Positions 10,700 to 23,219 of a stretch of DNA of 26,241 nt are shown one piece after another. How positions within the stretch are numbered: position 1 is the first letter of the stretch; every line of letters starts with the position of its first letter. The translations under genes were made by a program, and so were the position numbers. This DNA comes from Conidiobolus incongruus B7586. Taxonomy: Eukaryota > Entomophthoromycota > Entomophthoromycetes > Entomophthorales > Conidiobolaceae. The DNA is taken from assembly GCA_000697335.1 (NCBI GenBank), contig JNEM01014703.1, positions 1 to 26,241 of the forward strand, read 5' to 3'. The notes under the pieces are model-generated. The model saw only the letters and a list, made by a program, of their open reading frames with translations. It did not search any database and was not told the DNA's origin.

Positions 10700-13600
10700 A
10701 TATGGTTTTTGTATTTAGTTTTAAAAATCAATTAAATTATTATAACCTTATTTAAAAAGTACAAATTTTAAAAAATAAATTTAATACAAATTACATATTT
10801 CAATTATTTTATATAATAATTATAAAATAGATATAATTAAATAAAAATCTCCCATGTTTAGTATATTCATTAAAGTACAATATATTTATCTATAATTGTT
10901 TTAGATAACCGAAAATTATACTTGAAAAAAAAAATTTGGAAATAAATTTACTTATTTCATGAAATGTTTAATTTTAGTTTTTGATAAAAAGAATCTTTAT
11001 ATTAAGTGTTAAGAGTTTACAAAAATTATTGCAACAAAATTATTAACTATTAAATGATTATTAATTTATACCATTTATTTTTGAAAATCACAAATTACAA
11101 ATTAATATTTATATTTAAATTTGATTTTAAAAATATAGTATAAAGTACAAATAGTAGATTTAGATATTCAATTTGAAATCATTATAAATATTACCAATAA
11201 ACGAATATTTTCAAAAGATTCAATCATACTCAAGTAAGTTATTCATATTATTCTATTATATTAGATCTCTAAAATTTGAAAGATGGGCTGATGCTATCTT
11301 TAATTAAGTCACAATTACATTATATATATTAATTAAATACAAGTTCAACTTGATAATTATATACAATATTGGTTTAAAAAGTAGAATAAATAATGATAAA
11401 TCATAAAAAGGTAGATATTATGATATTAAATAACTTAATTACATGCCAATACTTCATTATTTCGTATTATAAATATAAAATATTTTCAAACTTTATATTT
11501 GATTTTTTATTTTTAAATGATTGTGAAAGTTACATTGTCCATGTTTTCATTTTAAGAATGCATATAATATAATTTATAAATTTTTATTCTGAGATAAATA
11601 CCATAAAATATTTTAAAATTAAAACAAGATATAATTCGCATTTTGTTTCCAATGATTTGATATGATCTTGGCTGATTTTAATATTTTTGCTATTAATTCG
11701 AATAGTTTAGTTTATCTAATAATTGGGACACACTTAAATTGTTATATATATTTGAAATAAGACAAAAATGTGACATTTTATTAGGAGTCTAAGCAGAAAG
11801 GTTTATCTAATATAACATAGATATTAAATTAATATAAGTTCATTCTAGTAAATTTTCTATTAATAAAAATATCTAAATCCTGTGATATACGTATGGGCGA
11901 AAATCAATAGTAACGAGTTGATATTTGTTATTGTTACTTTGATCGTTCATTTTAAACTATCAAGATGCTCAATATATTTTGGCAAAAATATTTTAATATT
12001 TTTTATTGATATGTAAAATTGAAAATGGAGTGAATAAAGCATAAATTAATAAAAATTATCATTTTATCTAATATATTTATAAATATTATATTATTCACTT
12101 ATTAGAATCATGATCTAATTTATTTTTACACTACAAAATTGACTTGATTTTACAAAGTAAAACTCGATATATAATTTCGGCCAACTTGTGTTTAAAATCA
12201 TTTATGTTTACAATCAAAAAACCAACTAACATTAATTCAAGTTCTCATATTATTGATTATAATATTCGTCATACATGTATATGGAGTATAATAATATCCA
12301 TCAATGAATATATTGGAAATTTAATGTAGATGTTATTATTATATATTCCACTTAAATATATTGATATATATGAATCATATATATCCTAGTTATTTATTGA
12401 CATAGTATATTTAAAACATCAATCAATTCCAAATATCAACAAATCAAATATAAATATTAAAACAAGATTAAGTTTTAGAATCTGATTTGATTAAATATAG
12501 ACAAATTTAAACAATTACAATTGAATACATTTAATTGATTAAGTATGAATTTATAATTTATTAATTTACATAATATAAATAAAGGATTTCATTATATATA
12601 GTATTTCTATAAAATATTTGGTTACTTTCACACCGACTTTGATAATTGTGATATAAATAAATATGTTAACTAGTATATACAATTTAGTAAAATCGAAAAT
12701 TTGAGATAATTAATGAATATTTAATTGTATTTTGATAATTTCAAACCATATTTCAATGATATATTATATGAACATAGCTACTTTTTATCTATTGCTAATC
12801 CAAGTTATTCAATACAACTTATATTTAGTGGTTGATAAATCGTCGATAACTGAAGTATTGAAAATTAATAAATTCTGAGCTATATATAATCTTTTAGAAA
12901 AACACATTGGAATTTTGATTTATTTTCATCAATACGATAGTTCCAAAGCAAGCGATATTTATATTCGAGTATTTGGTTAAAATGTGATATATAGTTATAC
13001 AAATATTTGTTATTTGAAGTAGTAATATTCATGAAACAAAAAAAATACTCCTAGAAACATGAAAATATACAAATATTTAAATTATGATTAATGGTTGATA
13101 TTTTAAAAGTATTGCATATTTTTATTGAAAAATTGAAAACATTACAAAAATTTAAATTTTGTCAAACATATTAAACACCCTGATATTTGTTAAATAATTT
13201 AACCAGAATAAATTTAAATAATATTTGAATTGGTTATATTTTTTTAATTAAACTTAATCAGTAACATATAATAATTAAAAATTGGAATATCCTTTTATGA
13301 TATTAATTTATTAAATGAAACTTTCCTAATTGCATACTATTTCAGTCCATTATGTAAAGTTTATATAAATCAGTTAAATCATTTTCCACAGAATAAAAAA
13401 TTAAAAATTACGGAATGAGGGAGTGTTATTAGTATGGTATTAACTTTTAAAAAATCCATTCAACTTTGATTATTAATACCCAATGATTGATAAATGATTG
13501 ACATTTGCCAAGTATTCATTTGAATTAAAAAGTGTACATTGATAGACTTGATTATATCCATTAACAAAACAATATTAAAAAATATGAAATCATTTTTATT

Positions 13601-14400
13601 TGTAGCAGAATTGAAAAATATTATCAATATAATTCAAATACACTTGATAATCTTATCTCATTTATCAAGGATGGATGCAACTCATTTAATAAATATTCTA
13701 ATATATTAAAATAAAAAGTCTGAGGAAAATAAATAATCTAGGAGTTAATTGGGAAATTTTAAATATAAAATTTGAATTAATTTCACAAAAAAGATATATT
13801 GCTTAATGAGACTAAATGAATATGTTAATATTGTAAATTAATTTTACCTTAAAGATTTGATGCTGTGCTCGCTAATTATTTAAAGAGTTTAATTAACTAT
13901 TATGAATATTAACAAATCAAGCAACAAATTACGTGATTATAATTAATAAAATTACTATTAAATTTTCTCATATCAAATTAAATATTTAATTAAGTTATAA
14001 CTTAGTAAAATTGTTAAAATAGCTGTTATCATTGTCATCTTTTCATTTATCAATAGTTAAAAATTTAATAAAAATTTTCATTAACGTTTATGAAAAAAAC
14101 ATTATTTTAAACAATATTCAGGAGAAATTTAATAATATATTCAAGAATTTAACTATTTATATTAGTTTATCATTTATTTATTTTCTAGAAACTTTGAAAA
14201 ATTGATTAAGTGCATTTATCAAATGTATAACCATGTGGTTAAGATAATAGAGAATCAAGTGAAATTGAGGTGATTATTTAAAAAACAAGTTAATTTGAAA
14301 TGGTATAATGATGCTATAATTTCATTATTTCATTTTCATAAGAGTTCATCTTATCAACTCTGAACTAAAATGATATTTGAATAAATTCGTATTTAAACAC
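10700..14400. other. AT-rich intergenic region, no gene seen
   Basis: 3.7 kb with no convincing coding frame. The longest open stretch (12144-12329) has low-complexity composition and no recognisable domain. No tRNA-like cloverleaf or repeat was noticed. The last few hundred bases should hold the promoter of the DOMON-b561 gene, but no specific site is secure. Confidence 0.45.
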
Positions 14401-14441
14401 TTGATACGTTTCCTATATTTACCAAGTAAGTTAACATTGCA

Positions 14442-15572
14442 ATGATGCGCTGGATTTATCTATTAACCGTATTAACCCTTCGAAATTCTCAAGCTCATGG
14501 ACTAAACCCGGAGCAATCTGCTCAATCCCAATCCGGCAATCACCAAATAATTAAAAGTTGTCCAAGATCTGAATTATGCTTTACCATTCAAGATTTAGGT
14601 AATGAATTTGAGTTTGGATTCGAGTATAATCACAAAGAAGTTGGGTGGGTTGCGATTGGATCAGGATACCAAATGAAAAACTCGGCCATGATAGTTGCTT
14701 GGAGAAATCCTGACAACTCTATTATCATTAGCGATCGTACTTGTACAGGCCATACTTCACCTACCCCTGCAAAGAATGTGAGTACTCTTGCACTCCCATA
14801 TATTGTAATCACAGAAAAATCTACAAAAATCACACTAAGACGCTCCAAGTCATCAAACATTGATACTTTAGCAAATGTTGACAGTTCTCAAAATGATTGG
14901 ATATGGGCCTTTTCTAAATCACCACCTAGAGGAACAGATCAGAATGCTAAATTAAGCTATCACGAAAATAACTTTGGCAAGCTTTGGATAGATTTTACCA
15001 AGGGAACTTCTCGTTCAAATGGACAACGTTACTTTGACACTCCTTTCTTAATTCATGCCATCTTAATGTTCCTTGGATGGAATCTATTTCCATTTGTTGG
15101 TATTGTTGTGGCAGGGCCTTTTCGTAAGGGTCTTGGGGTTTGGTGGTTTAGGATCCATGTTGCTCTCATGGCTGTGGTTGCACCAGCTCTTGTGCTCGCA
15201 GGTTTTGCTCTAGCTTACGTTCAGTCTAAGAAACATTTCAACAATCTTCACGAACAATTGGGCTTAGCTGTGATGTCCATGACGCTTGCTCAAATCTTGT
15301 CCGGAATTGTCATTGATCGTTTATATGATCCTAATCGTACCAAAGTTCCCTGGTACGATCAACTTCACTGGTGGTTTGGCCGCCTTCTATTCATCTTAGC
15401 TCAAGTCACCATTATTGTAGGGTTGTTGTGGTGGAATGATCCAATCAATATATTAGGTATTTGGATCGGATATGCCGTTATCATGATTGTTGAAGTTGGT
15501 ATTTTGATTTATTATAATTATAAATTAAAATCCAGATCTATCAATATTATTTCTGAGTTTAAAGCCATGTAG
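14442..15572 (+). CDS. DOMON domain-cytochrome b561 membrane protein, 376 aa
   Basis: Intact, intronless. A signal peptide (about 1-20) leads to an extracytoplasmic DOMON domain (about 38-185) with the family's GWVAIGSGYQMKNSAMIVAW core. Met78 and His174 are candidate axial ligands for the b-type heme. A cytochrome b561 domain follows, with five predicted membrane helices at about 202-224, 236-260, 270-292, 310-331 and 336-360. His205, His239, His270 and His309, one in each of the first four helices, fit the two bis-His hemes of b561 proteins. Family knowledge: such proteins move electrons across the plasma or secretory membrane, often linked to ferric/cupric reduction or redox partners outside the cell. 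The basic tail (KLKSRS) is probably cytosolic. The double ATG makes the exact start uncertain by one codon. A tandem pseudogene follows 1.96 kb downstream. Confidence 0.92.
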   Translation: MMRWIYLLTVLTLRNSQAHGLNPEQSAQSQSGNHQIIKSCPRSELCFTIQDLGNEFEFGFEYNHKEVGWVAIGSGYQMKNSAMIVAWRNPDNSIIISDRTCTGHTSPTPAKNVSTLALPYIVITEKSTKITLRRSKSSNIDTLANVDSSQNDWIWAFSKSPPRGTDQNAKLSYHENNFGKLWIDFTKGTSRSNGQRYFDTPFLIHAILMFLGWNLFPFVGIVVAGPFRKGLGVWWFRIHVALMAVVAPALVLAGFALAYVQSKKHFNNLHEQLGLAVMSMTLAQILSGIVIDRLYDPNRTKVPWYDQLHWWFGRLLFILAQVTIIVGLLWWNDPINILGIWIGYAVIMIVEVGILIYYNYKLKSRSINIISEFKAM

Positions 15573-15614
15573 CATAACCCGGAGTTAAAAATAAACATGC
15601 CAGTTTACATTATT

Positions 15615-15649
<35 letters not shown>

Positions 15650-16400
15650 CTTTTAAAATTTTTTTAGTATAAAAACTTATATCAAACCTTAATTTTAATT
15701 TTTAAGCAATTTAGAATAATTTTAATATTTTTTTTCCTTTTTGCTATGATTTTAAAATTTTTATATTAAATTAAAAATAAAATATATACACAAATATATG
15801 AATAATGATATAAATGACTGGTTTCGATTATGGTTTTATTAAAAAATCAATATTCAAAAAATATATTCCCAATCATTTCATTATAACTATTTCTGTAACA
15901 CTAACAAATTAATATTTAAATAAATCTTGTTATGGTTAATGTTTAATATGATATATTTTTTTTCAATATTTTATATATATTATTATTATTATTATTGGTT
16001 CACTAAAATCAAAAGCATATAACTATAATATTAAATAAATTTTAATTTTGAAAATATTACAATTGAAACTAATGCTTTGTTAAATCTTTATTATATATTA
16101 TTTAATCACATTACATGTTTTCTAAAGCTTGATTATTTTTTAATTAAACTAGTATTAACTCAGAATTTATATATGTTGACCATTGGGGTTAAGTATTTGA
16201 TAATTTCAAGTATTCTAATCATATTTCTGTATAAATAAATTACTATTTTGATGTATTTTATGTTAAATTTTTAACTCATAATTGTTATTATATATTGAAT
16301 CAATTTTCAATTAAAGTGTTGAAAGATTTTGTATTTAAATGGATATGTTATATGTTCAAACCAATACTATAAACTAGCAGTGTAAGATATTTCAATATTA
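15573..16400. other. AT-rich spacer between the DOMON-b561 gene and its pseudogene
   Basis: No coding frame. It holds a (TA)n run at about 15619-15648 and an ATT repeat at about 15979-15996. The end of the upstream gene's transcript should lie here, but no terminator element can be named. Confidence 0.5.
15619..15648. repeat. (TA)n microsatellite
   Basis: About 15 uninterrupted TA units just after the stop codon of the DOMON-b561 gene. Confidence 0.9.
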
Positions 16401-16405
16401 CAACA

Positions 16406-17485
16406 GTGCGTTAGATTCATGAGTTATTAGCAATTATATTTTCAATTTCCCAAGTTCAAGAACTAAACTCAGAGCAATCTACTCAATCCCAATCTGATAA
16501 TCATCCAATCATTAAAAGTTGTCCAAGGTCTGAATTGTGCTTTACCATTCAAGATTTAGGTAATGAATTTGAGTTTGGATTCAAGTATAATCACAAAGAA
16601 GTTGGGTGGGTTGCGATTGGATCAGGATACCAAATGAAAAACTCGGCCATGATAGTTGCTTGGAGAAATCCTGACAACTCTATTATCATTAGTGATCGTA
16701 CTTGTACTGGTCATACTAAATTCCCCAGCAAATAGTATTAGTAGATTAGCATTGCCTTCAAGTAAATGAGGATTTTACTATAACTACACTTCTTCAACGC
16801 CCCAAGTTTCTGAATCAAAGTAAGTTAGCGAATATTGATCATCTTCAAAATAACTGGATTTGGGCATTTTGAAGTGAACGATCTATAGGAACAGATCAGG
16901 ATACCACATTGAGCTATCACAAAAATAACATTTGTAAGCTTTGAATTGATTTTAGAATTGGGACAGGGTGGTCCAAATGGATAGTGCACTTTTAATACTG
17001 TTTTCTTCATTCATTCAATTTTGATATTTTTTGGATGGAGTTTATTTCCATTTATGGGTATTGTTGTGGTAGGTCTTTTCCGCCAGTTGCTTAGAGTTTA
17101 ATGGTTTAGAACTAATATTGTTCTCCTAGATGTTTTAGCGCCTATTTTTGTTCTTCTATCATTTTCTTATATTTATGTTAAATTTTATAATAATTTTTGA
17201 TAACCTCCACGAGAAATTAGTATGAGCTGTAATGTCAATGACTTTAACTCAAATTTTGTCCAGAGTAGTTATTGAAAGATATATTATAGCTGAAGGATTA
17301 TAATTCCTTGGTATGATACACTTCATGTGTGGTTTCGTCTTGTGCTGTTCCTTCTAGCTTAAGTCACAAATAATTTAGGTTTATTATGGTGTAATGATCC
17401 ATGTAATTTGCTTGGAGTTTAGATCTGGTACGGCATTATTTTGGCTGCTGAATTATGCATTTGGATTTATTAATGTATATTCGGA
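16406..17485 (+). pseudogene. Tandem pseudogene copy of the DOMON-b561 gene
   Basis: Aligns with the intact gene from its start (GTGCGTTAGATT against ATGCGCTGGATT, so the start codon is lost and a stop appears early) to the last membrane helix. At 16440-16512 the two are about 84% identical, with most differences being C-to-T or G-to-A in the copy. At 16512-16717 they are about 97% identical (6 differences in 206 bp). Downstream the match drops, with frameshifts and several stops, although landmarks remain: GGAACAGATCAG, GAGCTATCAC, TTTTTTGGATGGAG, TATTGTTGTGGTAGG and GTAATGATCCATG. It cannot encode a b561 domain. The conserved patch leaves one 66-residue open piece of DOMON domain that is most likely not a gene. 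Confidence 0.88.
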
Positions 17486-17489
17486 CCAA

Positions 17490-19660
17490 AACGGTTACTC
17501 AATGAAGAGTCGTATGCCTAAATTTAATCCTTGAGAACTGAATCCTCGGAAAATATTTCCATTATTAAATTCTAATCAAAAACTGTTTTTCGCAAATCAC
17601 TGGTGAATATCAAATGATTAAAAATAATAATTTATAGCATATAATACCCTTGTGCGTTATTAATGTTAATGATCTATAGCTATGCTTTTAGATACCTTTT
17701 TAAACTTTATAATATACTTTTTGATTTTAAAGTTCAAATTTCTCCTTTTATAAATGATTTCAAATATATAATACGTCAAAACTTGTTCTCTGGCATTGAA
17801 AATTTTCTACAAAATATGATGAAACAATACTAATGAGTCTGCCCTTGACTATCTTTATAAGATAATTATATTATGTGTTCCATTAAAATTAAATTTTTAG
17901 TAATTCTTTTATAATTTATCCTTTATAATTGTTGAATTATGAATATCTATATTTTATATAAATGTATTTAATGTTGAAATATTCAGCTATAATATGTCTT
18001 GTCTATCCTTAATCAAAGAATATATAAAAATATACTCCAATCTAAAAAAACCTTTAATAATTAATTCATGTTTAAACATCTGAGATTAAAAAACTAGGGT
18101 AAATGAGTCTGTATTTAATTTAACCATACAATGATAAAAATTTCGAGTTTATCATTTTCAAACGATGTACCTCCTCAAGGCATTTTATCAAATATAGTTT
18201 TCCTATCAGCAACAATATGAACATTATTTGTGCATTTTATTACTATAATATATATATTCATAATATTTTTATTTGCCATAAAACAAAATTTTTTTAATAT
18301 CGTTGCTATGTAAAATCATTTGATTTTTTAAACACTTGAATTTTGTTCAATCAATTTTGTATTAATTTGAGTTAAAATTCTAAATATCGTAAATTGCTAT
18401 GATTAATAATATATAAACCACAGATTATTACAATGGTTAAAAAATTAGAGTATTTCTGTTTGTAAAATAATAATAATAAATAAAGGGCTAAATGAAATTA
18501 TACAGATAGTAAATAGCTATTATTGTTTTAGTTTTGATAATAATCAAAATTATAAGAATTAGGATTTAAACTCTCTCTAAATGATGAATATATAAGTTAT
18601 TTTATACATTCAAATAATGCAAGTTATTTTGAATCTGAATTAAAATTTTCAAGTTTTTATATATAGAATATTTAATAATGAAGTTTATATTGCATTTAGA
18701 TTTTTTGATATCCATTTTTTACTATTTCTGATAATTAATATAAGAACCAAAGAACAATAATAATCGATCTGCAAATGTATCAGAACTAAAGAATGTTTAA
18801 CTGATCGAACTGTTAGTCGGAGTATTTTTCATACTATATAACAAAAATTTTTCAAAATTGTTGATTAATTTAGGAAATTAAATCAAATCAGATATAGAGC
18901 GAACAAAGATATCAAATCAAATAAATAAATAATTATTTTTTTGATACTTCAATATTGTTTAGTAATGAATAAATTTCAAAATAATTGTTATTATAATTTG
19001 ATGTTTTGTAAAAGTTATTTCATTACGTTTAATTTACCAAAATGATAACACTGAGTTTGATTTAAAAAATTGACTAATATACGAATATGCTTCAAAAAAC
19101 ATTTACGAATAATAATCCAAGCATACATTATGATATTTATTAAAACAAATAGTAAATATAATTCATAGAATATAAAAAATGAAAATATTATCTCACACAA
19201 TAAGACAATGAAATTCTGTGTCAGTATTTTGACAAATATACCTAGTTGAATTATAGACTACTTAAGGTGATTTATGATTCATCGAAGAGAAAGAAATAAA
19301 ACTATATTAAAAAATACCATTACTATGATTTATTCAAATATTCTTTTTACTAATATATTTTATTTATATTTTCAAAAATATTGACTGAATAAAACATTAA
19401 TTCTAATTTAAATATTATATAAATTAATTAAAAGACGTAAGTATTTTTAATTCATTGCTCATTAATTTTTAATTTTATAATCAAATTTTAGAGATATTTA
19501 CTAGAAAATGTTTAAAAAGTTTGAAAATAATCTGAATAAAAAACGCAGGAATTTTGAATTATTAACATATGACAAGAAACTAAGATATACATCAATAAAA
19601 ATTTATTATACCAAATATATGTTTATTAATATATATAATCATAAATAGAGATAAGATATA
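17490..19660. other. AT-rich intergenic region, no gene seen
   Basis: About 2.2 kb without a supported frame or RNA gene. Short open stretches such as 19015-19200 on the minus strand are hydrophobic, phenylalanine/isoleucine-rich AT translations without family features. Confidence 0.45.
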
Positions 19661-19776
19661 GTAAAAATAATTAAAATTGTAATTCACAAATAATATATGC
19701 AATTAGTAGAGAATAAATAGGAAATGACATTTTGTAGAGTAATTAAGAATGAGATATAAATAGTGAAGAAAAATGA

Positions 19777-21301
19777 TTAAAAATCTTTGTCGAAGCTGAT
19801 ATTCTTAGGGAAGACGGATAAGTATTTGTCAGCATTACTGTCATCTAACTTGACACAATAAACACTATTGAGTTCATCAGGGTATTGCCTCAATCCCTTA
19901 GCACGCTCGATAGGAAATATTCCTGTGACTAGCCACTCAATACACTTGCCTTCTATACAATAAACTTCATGTCTGAAACGAACACGGTAACCTACAAATA
20001 ATTATTAATATACAAGTAATAATAGTATTATGTATTCCTTTACCATTCCTATTCAGAATGATAAATTGAGAAGCTTCCCTAGATTTAATAGCAGCAAATT
20101 GACTAATTTCATCATATTCATAAGGATAAGGATCTTCAATACTTTGTAGGAGTTTCAAGAGACCAGGCCGATTGGTATGAACACCATCTAAACATCAATA
20201 ATGTATTAACTTTTAAATATATAATGAATTATATACAATACTAACCTAAGTCAAGCTGAGTTTTGATATTTTTCTTCTTTGGAGAATAAGGTTTAGCAAT
20301 TCTTCTCCTTTCAGGGATCACGTTTTTATCTACAAATCAAAATTGGTTAATAAACGTGATACAATAAATCAATTTATCATGTCAAATTGATCCATATTAA
20401 AGTATAAACAAAATTTATACTAAATTCGCTTTTAAACAATATGAAAAATATTAAGCATATAAAATACAATAAAACTATAAAATAGCAAATGCTTACTCTT
20501 ACTAAAAAGATCACCAATAGTATCAAAGTAGAATTCACCAACTTCATATTCCATGACTGGTTTGTAGTCATTCTCACCAACCTAATACTAAGTTAATATA
20601 TTATATGATGAATTAATAGCTCAAAATTGCCTTGAATTTTTTGACTTTAGATTCCAAGTAATCGATTCGTTGTTCAATTTTACGTTCACGCTTCAAGTCG
20701 TTAGTCATTGGCTTGCCAACACCCTCAAAGTCCTCCATAGAGCTTATAAGACAATAAGAAGGCTAGATTATTGGTGAGTACTAATAAATAGGCAGAATAT
20801 TATACTAGGTTCATTTTACATCAACTTCAAAGGAAGAAGCGGTGGAAGTATTTCCGCTATCAAGAGAGGGAACCTAAATTAATAACCTAAGTTAACAACT
20901 TGACAAAGAGCAATAGAACTTTATAGCTCACCTGAGCATAATCAGAATCATCAGCAAGAGTTCGTTTAGCTTGAGTCTAAAGTAAACTTGATTAGTATTT
21001 ACTTGCAAGTAGAAATAGTTTTGTGATACTTACCTTCAAATTTTGACCAGTTTTATTAACTGGAGTGTATACATTACGCTTAATAGCCTTAAAGTCTTAT
21101 ATTTAGCAAAGCAAATAGAAATATGAAGGGAAAATAACCTACATCTTCAACTAATATGTCTCTCAATTCGGGAAGAGTAGGAACATCTTTATTTAAAACT
21201 CCAAAGGATTCAGAAAAAGAGGAGGTTTGTTTGGTATCAAGTCGACTGTTGATAAACTTGATAACTTTAGCTTCAATATCTTTGTATTTTAAAGAATTCA
21301 T
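19777..21301 (-). CDS. Unrecognised nine-exon gene, left copy (313 aa after splicing)
   Basis: Exons on the minus strand, 5' to 3': 21143-21301, 21034-21087, 20932-20976, 20820-20873, 20631-20732, 20497-20581, 20246-20329, 20044-20187, 19777-19991. All phases agree and the chain runs from ATG to TAA. Introns are 49-167 nt. All have GT-AG ends except intron 5, which begins GC (20630-20629) where the right copy has GT. The product has a charged N-terminal region, a short lysine/arginine-rich helix (about 117-138, possibly coiled coil), a basic patch (RRRIAKPYSPKKKNIK, about 174-189) that could be a nuclear signal, and a compact C-terminal region (about 195-313). The C-terminus has a strand-like VRFRHEVYCI...IEWLVTGIF...VYCVKLDD pattern that faintly recalls Tudor/SGF29-type folds. 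No family is assigned. About 14 residues differ from the right copy, all before residue 170. Confidence 0.8.
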
Positions 21302-21357
21302 AGTGGTAACAAGTATAGAAAATATACAAAAAAAATCACAGTAAGAGTTGCAAAAGA

Positions 21358-21774
21358 GAGTAGTCTTTAAGGAAGATGAGGTTTCAAGTTTTATTTAAAC
21401 AACTATATATTTGTCAATTGCTTTATTACGTCACTTAATTACAAATCAATATATAATCCTCTCTAAAACTTCTATCATTCTCCCTCTTCTCTCCTCGAGC
21501 TCAACTGCTAAATACATTGAACTCAGCCATCGATTATTATATAATGATAATATCGATAAAATTGATATCATTAATGCTAAAAATGGTATAGTTATATATT
21601 ATAATGCATGTAACGCATCAAACATTCTACTTGTATCACGAACATTTCTATTAGTACTAATACTTTGTTACTTTATCTAATATAAATCAATAGATTGGAC
21701 TGGTAATTTTTCACCAAATCTCCTTGCTATGAACATGTCATCATCACAGTTCTCCCTCAAATTCAATATCAGTT
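21358..21774 (+). promoter_or_regulatory. Shared 5' flank/promoter region, left copy
   Basis: 417 bp upstream of the left gene, identical to 23220-23636 in reverse. It holds TTACGTCA at 21426-21433, a CRE/ATF-type bZIP site variant, 125 bp from the ATG. Because the whole tract is identical in both arms, conservation of the site alone proves nothing. Both genes should nevertheless share regulation. Confidence 0.4.
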
Positions 21775-23219
21775 CTAGATTATTCTGATTCATTCATAAT
21801 TAACATTCAATATTCACCCAATCATATTGAAGTATTAGTACTCTCCTCTACTTTGTATTCGCACTTCAGATACATTTAATGAAGAAATCGACTCGAAAAT
21901 ACATTCACCTATTATTCATCCTTATAGATATCTAAATTTGTATAATGATCCATGTAATATATTTTATACCTTTAATTATAACGCAACTACCAACCCCGAT
22001 TTAATATTAATCAATCATATTTGAACAATTGATATAATACGAAATTAATTTGAACTAGACATCAATCAACATTAATAAGCAATTTAATCATATCAAATAG
22101 GCAAATATTATAATTATAAAGCTATTCATTATTATTTTACTTTACAAACCTATTTCAATGAAAACATAGTATGAATAAACAAATCATTAAATTTATTGAT
22201 AAATAATATTCCAAAATACTTATTAAACAATATGACTTGAGATTAGAAAATAGCACATTTTATAAGGACAAAATTTTCAATATCAAACATAGTATATGAA
22301 TTAGTCAAGTTCACCTTATTATTATGGAAATATATAATATATTTGGTAAAAAACTTATGTTTTAAATAATAAAAAATTAGTGGTAAATGATATGAATAAT
22401 ATCACGTTTCAAAATGAAATTTTTTATTTAAATTTTTAAGAAAAATTTATAATTATGTTATATGAAATTATTAAAATTGGTTATATAAAAAATATCAATC
22501 AATACAACTCGAGTAATAATGTTATATAGAAAGATAACAGCAAAATTATGTAATACTTAAATATTTAAATAATTTTATGTGTTATAGTTTATATTAATCA
22601 TATGATATAGTAATTCGAAATTTCCACTTGTAAATTGGCACTCATAATAACAATTCATTTTAATTTTATTAAATTTCTTATTAAATTATTTGATAAATAC
22701 GATTGGAGTTTGTACTTTTTTATCTCACGACATCTAAATTAAACAGTTTTAAATTTTCAAATATTCCAAATCGAATTTTATATATAATAGGAATAGAAGA
22801 TATCCAAAAATTAATAGAGTATAGATTATATTAGAAAATATTGAAATTTATTATTAAAAAAATCATTCAATATCAAGAATAATATTATAATTAATAGTTT
22901 TAATTAGTAAAAATAAAATGAGTAAAAATTGATATAGAAATGTTTTTATTTTCCAATCAAATTATATATATGAAATATTAATTAATACGTATGCACTATT
23001 AAATACAATTGTATAAATCAATTGTAGTATAATCAAATTTCAATGAAAATATATTATAAATGAAAAATCTAAAACAAAAATTAGGAATTATTTTTAATAA
23101 ACACAAGGTTTAGAATAAATGTATAAAATTTTGGGCCAATGTTGTGCCAAATTTATAATTGAGTCGTAGATATCATATATATGAGGGTATCAATAATTCA
23201 ATAAATTAGAATATTCTGT
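21775..23219. other. Unique spacer between the palindrome arms
   Basis: 1445 bp of AT-rich sequence with no supported gene. Faint similarity continues a few dozen bases inward from both arm ends, suggesting that the original duplicated unit was longer. Confidence 0.55.

Larger units (their letters stand above)
19668..21774 (+). repeat. Left arm of a 2.1-kb inverted repeat
   Basis: The reverse complement matches 23220-25335. Two tracts read as identical without gaps: 19676-20394 (719 bp, against 24609-25327) and 21358-21774 (417 bp, against 23220-23636). The middle (20395-21357) has diverged by scattered substitutions and small indels. Similarity fades at both outer limits rather than ending in terminal repeats or target-site duplications, so this is a segmental duplication and not a transposon. 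Confidence 0.92.

Noticed and set aside
12144-12329. 61-residue plus-strand open frame
   Set aside because: Short, Ile/Asn/Ser-rich translation typical of AT-rich non-coding DNA. No homologous features and no paired copy.
14630-14860. Minus-strand open frame inside the DOMON-b561 gene
   Set aside because: Antisense shadow of a well-supported domain.
21411-21680. 89-residue open frame, present identically at 23314-23583 on the other strand
   Set aside because: It begins at TTG, not ATG, and lies antisense in the shared promoter region. Identity is fully explained by the perfect 417-bp repeat tract, including non-coding bases around it.
21943-21960. Match of about 16 bp (TAATGATCCATGTAAT) between the palindrome spacer and the DOMON-b561 pseudogene near 17390
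   Set aside because: No flanking similarity beyond the word; probably chance.
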